A DNA stretch of 21,870 nt from Candidatus Helarchaeota archaeon (lineage in GTDB: Archaea > Asgardarchaeota > Lokiarchaeia > Helarchaeales > HEL-GB-A), in assembly GCA_016840125.1 (NCBI GenBank), contig JAEOSY010000082.1, forward strand, positions 1 to 21,870, written 5' to 3'. Position 1 is the first letter of the stretch; each line of letters opens with the position of its first letter. Under the pieces are notes generated by a model. That model searched no databases and was not told the DNA's origin. It worked only from the letters and a program-made list of their open reading frames with translations. Below are positions 21,608 to 21,870 of the stretch, piece after piece. The position numbers and the translations under genes are program-made.

Positions 21608-21870
21608 TTGGGTCTTGGTGATTTGATAAGTGAAATGGCAAAAAAATATCCAAAAAAAGTTGCTCTCATACACGGTTCCAAAAGTGTGAAATATAAGGAG
21701 CTAGATGAAAGGACTAATCAGCTTGCAAATGCGTTTTTAGATATTGGATTAAAGAAAGGCGACCATGTAGGGATTTTGCTTTACAATTGTATCCAATATA
21801 TCGAAGTTTATATCGCATGTTACAAGATTGGCGCCGCAGGATTCGGGATAAACTACCGTTATAGAGAAAA
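21608..21870 (+). CDS. AMP-dependent acyl-CoA synthetase, N-terminal part (cut by window edge)
   Basis: Only the first 87 codons are in the window. They match the N-terminal end of acyl-CoA synthetases: GDLISEMAKKYPKKVALIHG, YKELDERTNQLANAFLDIGL, KKGDHVGILLYNCIQYIEVY and KIGAAGFGINYRYRE, the last corresponding to the conserved GAVxVPINYRY of the family. The start is TTG 21608 with GGTGATC just upstream. It is divergent from the hexapeptide gene across about 180 nt. Catalytic motifs lie beyond the edge, so the substrate class cannot be judged; it is a second ligase in addition to the one at 1735-3729. Confidence 0.82.
   Translation, partial: MGLGDLISEMAKKYPKKVALIHGSKSVKYKELDERTNQLANAFLDIGLKKGDHVGILLYNCIQYIEVYIACYKIGAAGFGINYRYRE

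Noticed and set aside
1..21870. tRNA or rRNA genes
   Set aside because: No GGTTCRANTCC T-arm with an acceptor stem and no conserved rRNA segment was seen by eye; a covariance search could not be run.

Overview
The window looks like a piece of an Asgard (Promethearchaeota) archaeal genome. Supporting signs are an archaeal histone (6898-7110), a small GTPase with Arf/Rag-like motifs (20313-20900), a longin/roadblock-like protein of a type common in Asgard genomes (15037-15580), a HEAT-repeat protein, a TrmB-family regulator, a probable F420-dependent oxidoreductase, TTTAAATA-type TATA boxes, Shine-Dalgarno sites of the GGAGG/GGTG type and frequent TTG/GTG starts. The class cannot be fixed from this sequence alone. 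No rRNA, tRNA or CRISPR array was seen.

Layout. 1-1730: a GC-rich leftover at the left edge, an unknown 142-aa gene (minus), a membrane gene that seems to have lost its 5' half (Pr6Pr-like), and a HEAT-repeat protein. 1735-3729: a long acyl-CoA synthetase with an unusual insertion. 3730-5780: a 32-codon membrane microprotein with a clear TATA box, then a stand-alone TnpB element (4271-5737) whose 3' end folds into three consecutive hairpins, a likely omega-RNA. 5818-6532: a coupled pair, a 57-aa protein and a YkgJ-type cysteine-cluster protein. 6898-7476: histone and a two-helix membrane protein. 7524-11592: a metallo-hydrolase/FAD-reductase operon (minus) diverging from an F420-type LLM oxidoreductase, then a DUF6512-like membrane protein.

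11697-17948 is the most striking part. Two paralogous four-gene operons, both on the minus strand, encode the same proteins: a protein with two fused nitroreductase domains, two small proteins that look like ribbon-helix-helix folds, and an SCP2-like lipid-binding protein. The gene order is permuted: operon A runs small1-small2-SCP2-nitroreductase, and operon B runs nitroreductase-small1-small2-SCP2. Between them, on the plus strand, lie an SDR dehydrogenase and the longin-like gene, whose reading frame is shifted by one A in a four-A run.

17949-21870: a repeat-bearing spacer, the TrmB regulator divergent from a nitronate monooxygenase-like FMN enzyme, the GTPase, a gamma-carbonic-anhydrase-like protein missing two zinc ligands, and the start of a second acyl-CoA synthetase running off the right edge.

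Taken together the region is rich in flavin/F420 redox enzymes, acyl-CoA ligases and lipid-carrier proteins. This suggests CoA-activation and reduction of a hydrophobic (lipid, isoprenoid or aromatic) substrate. That pathway role is inference; no substrate can be read from the sequence.
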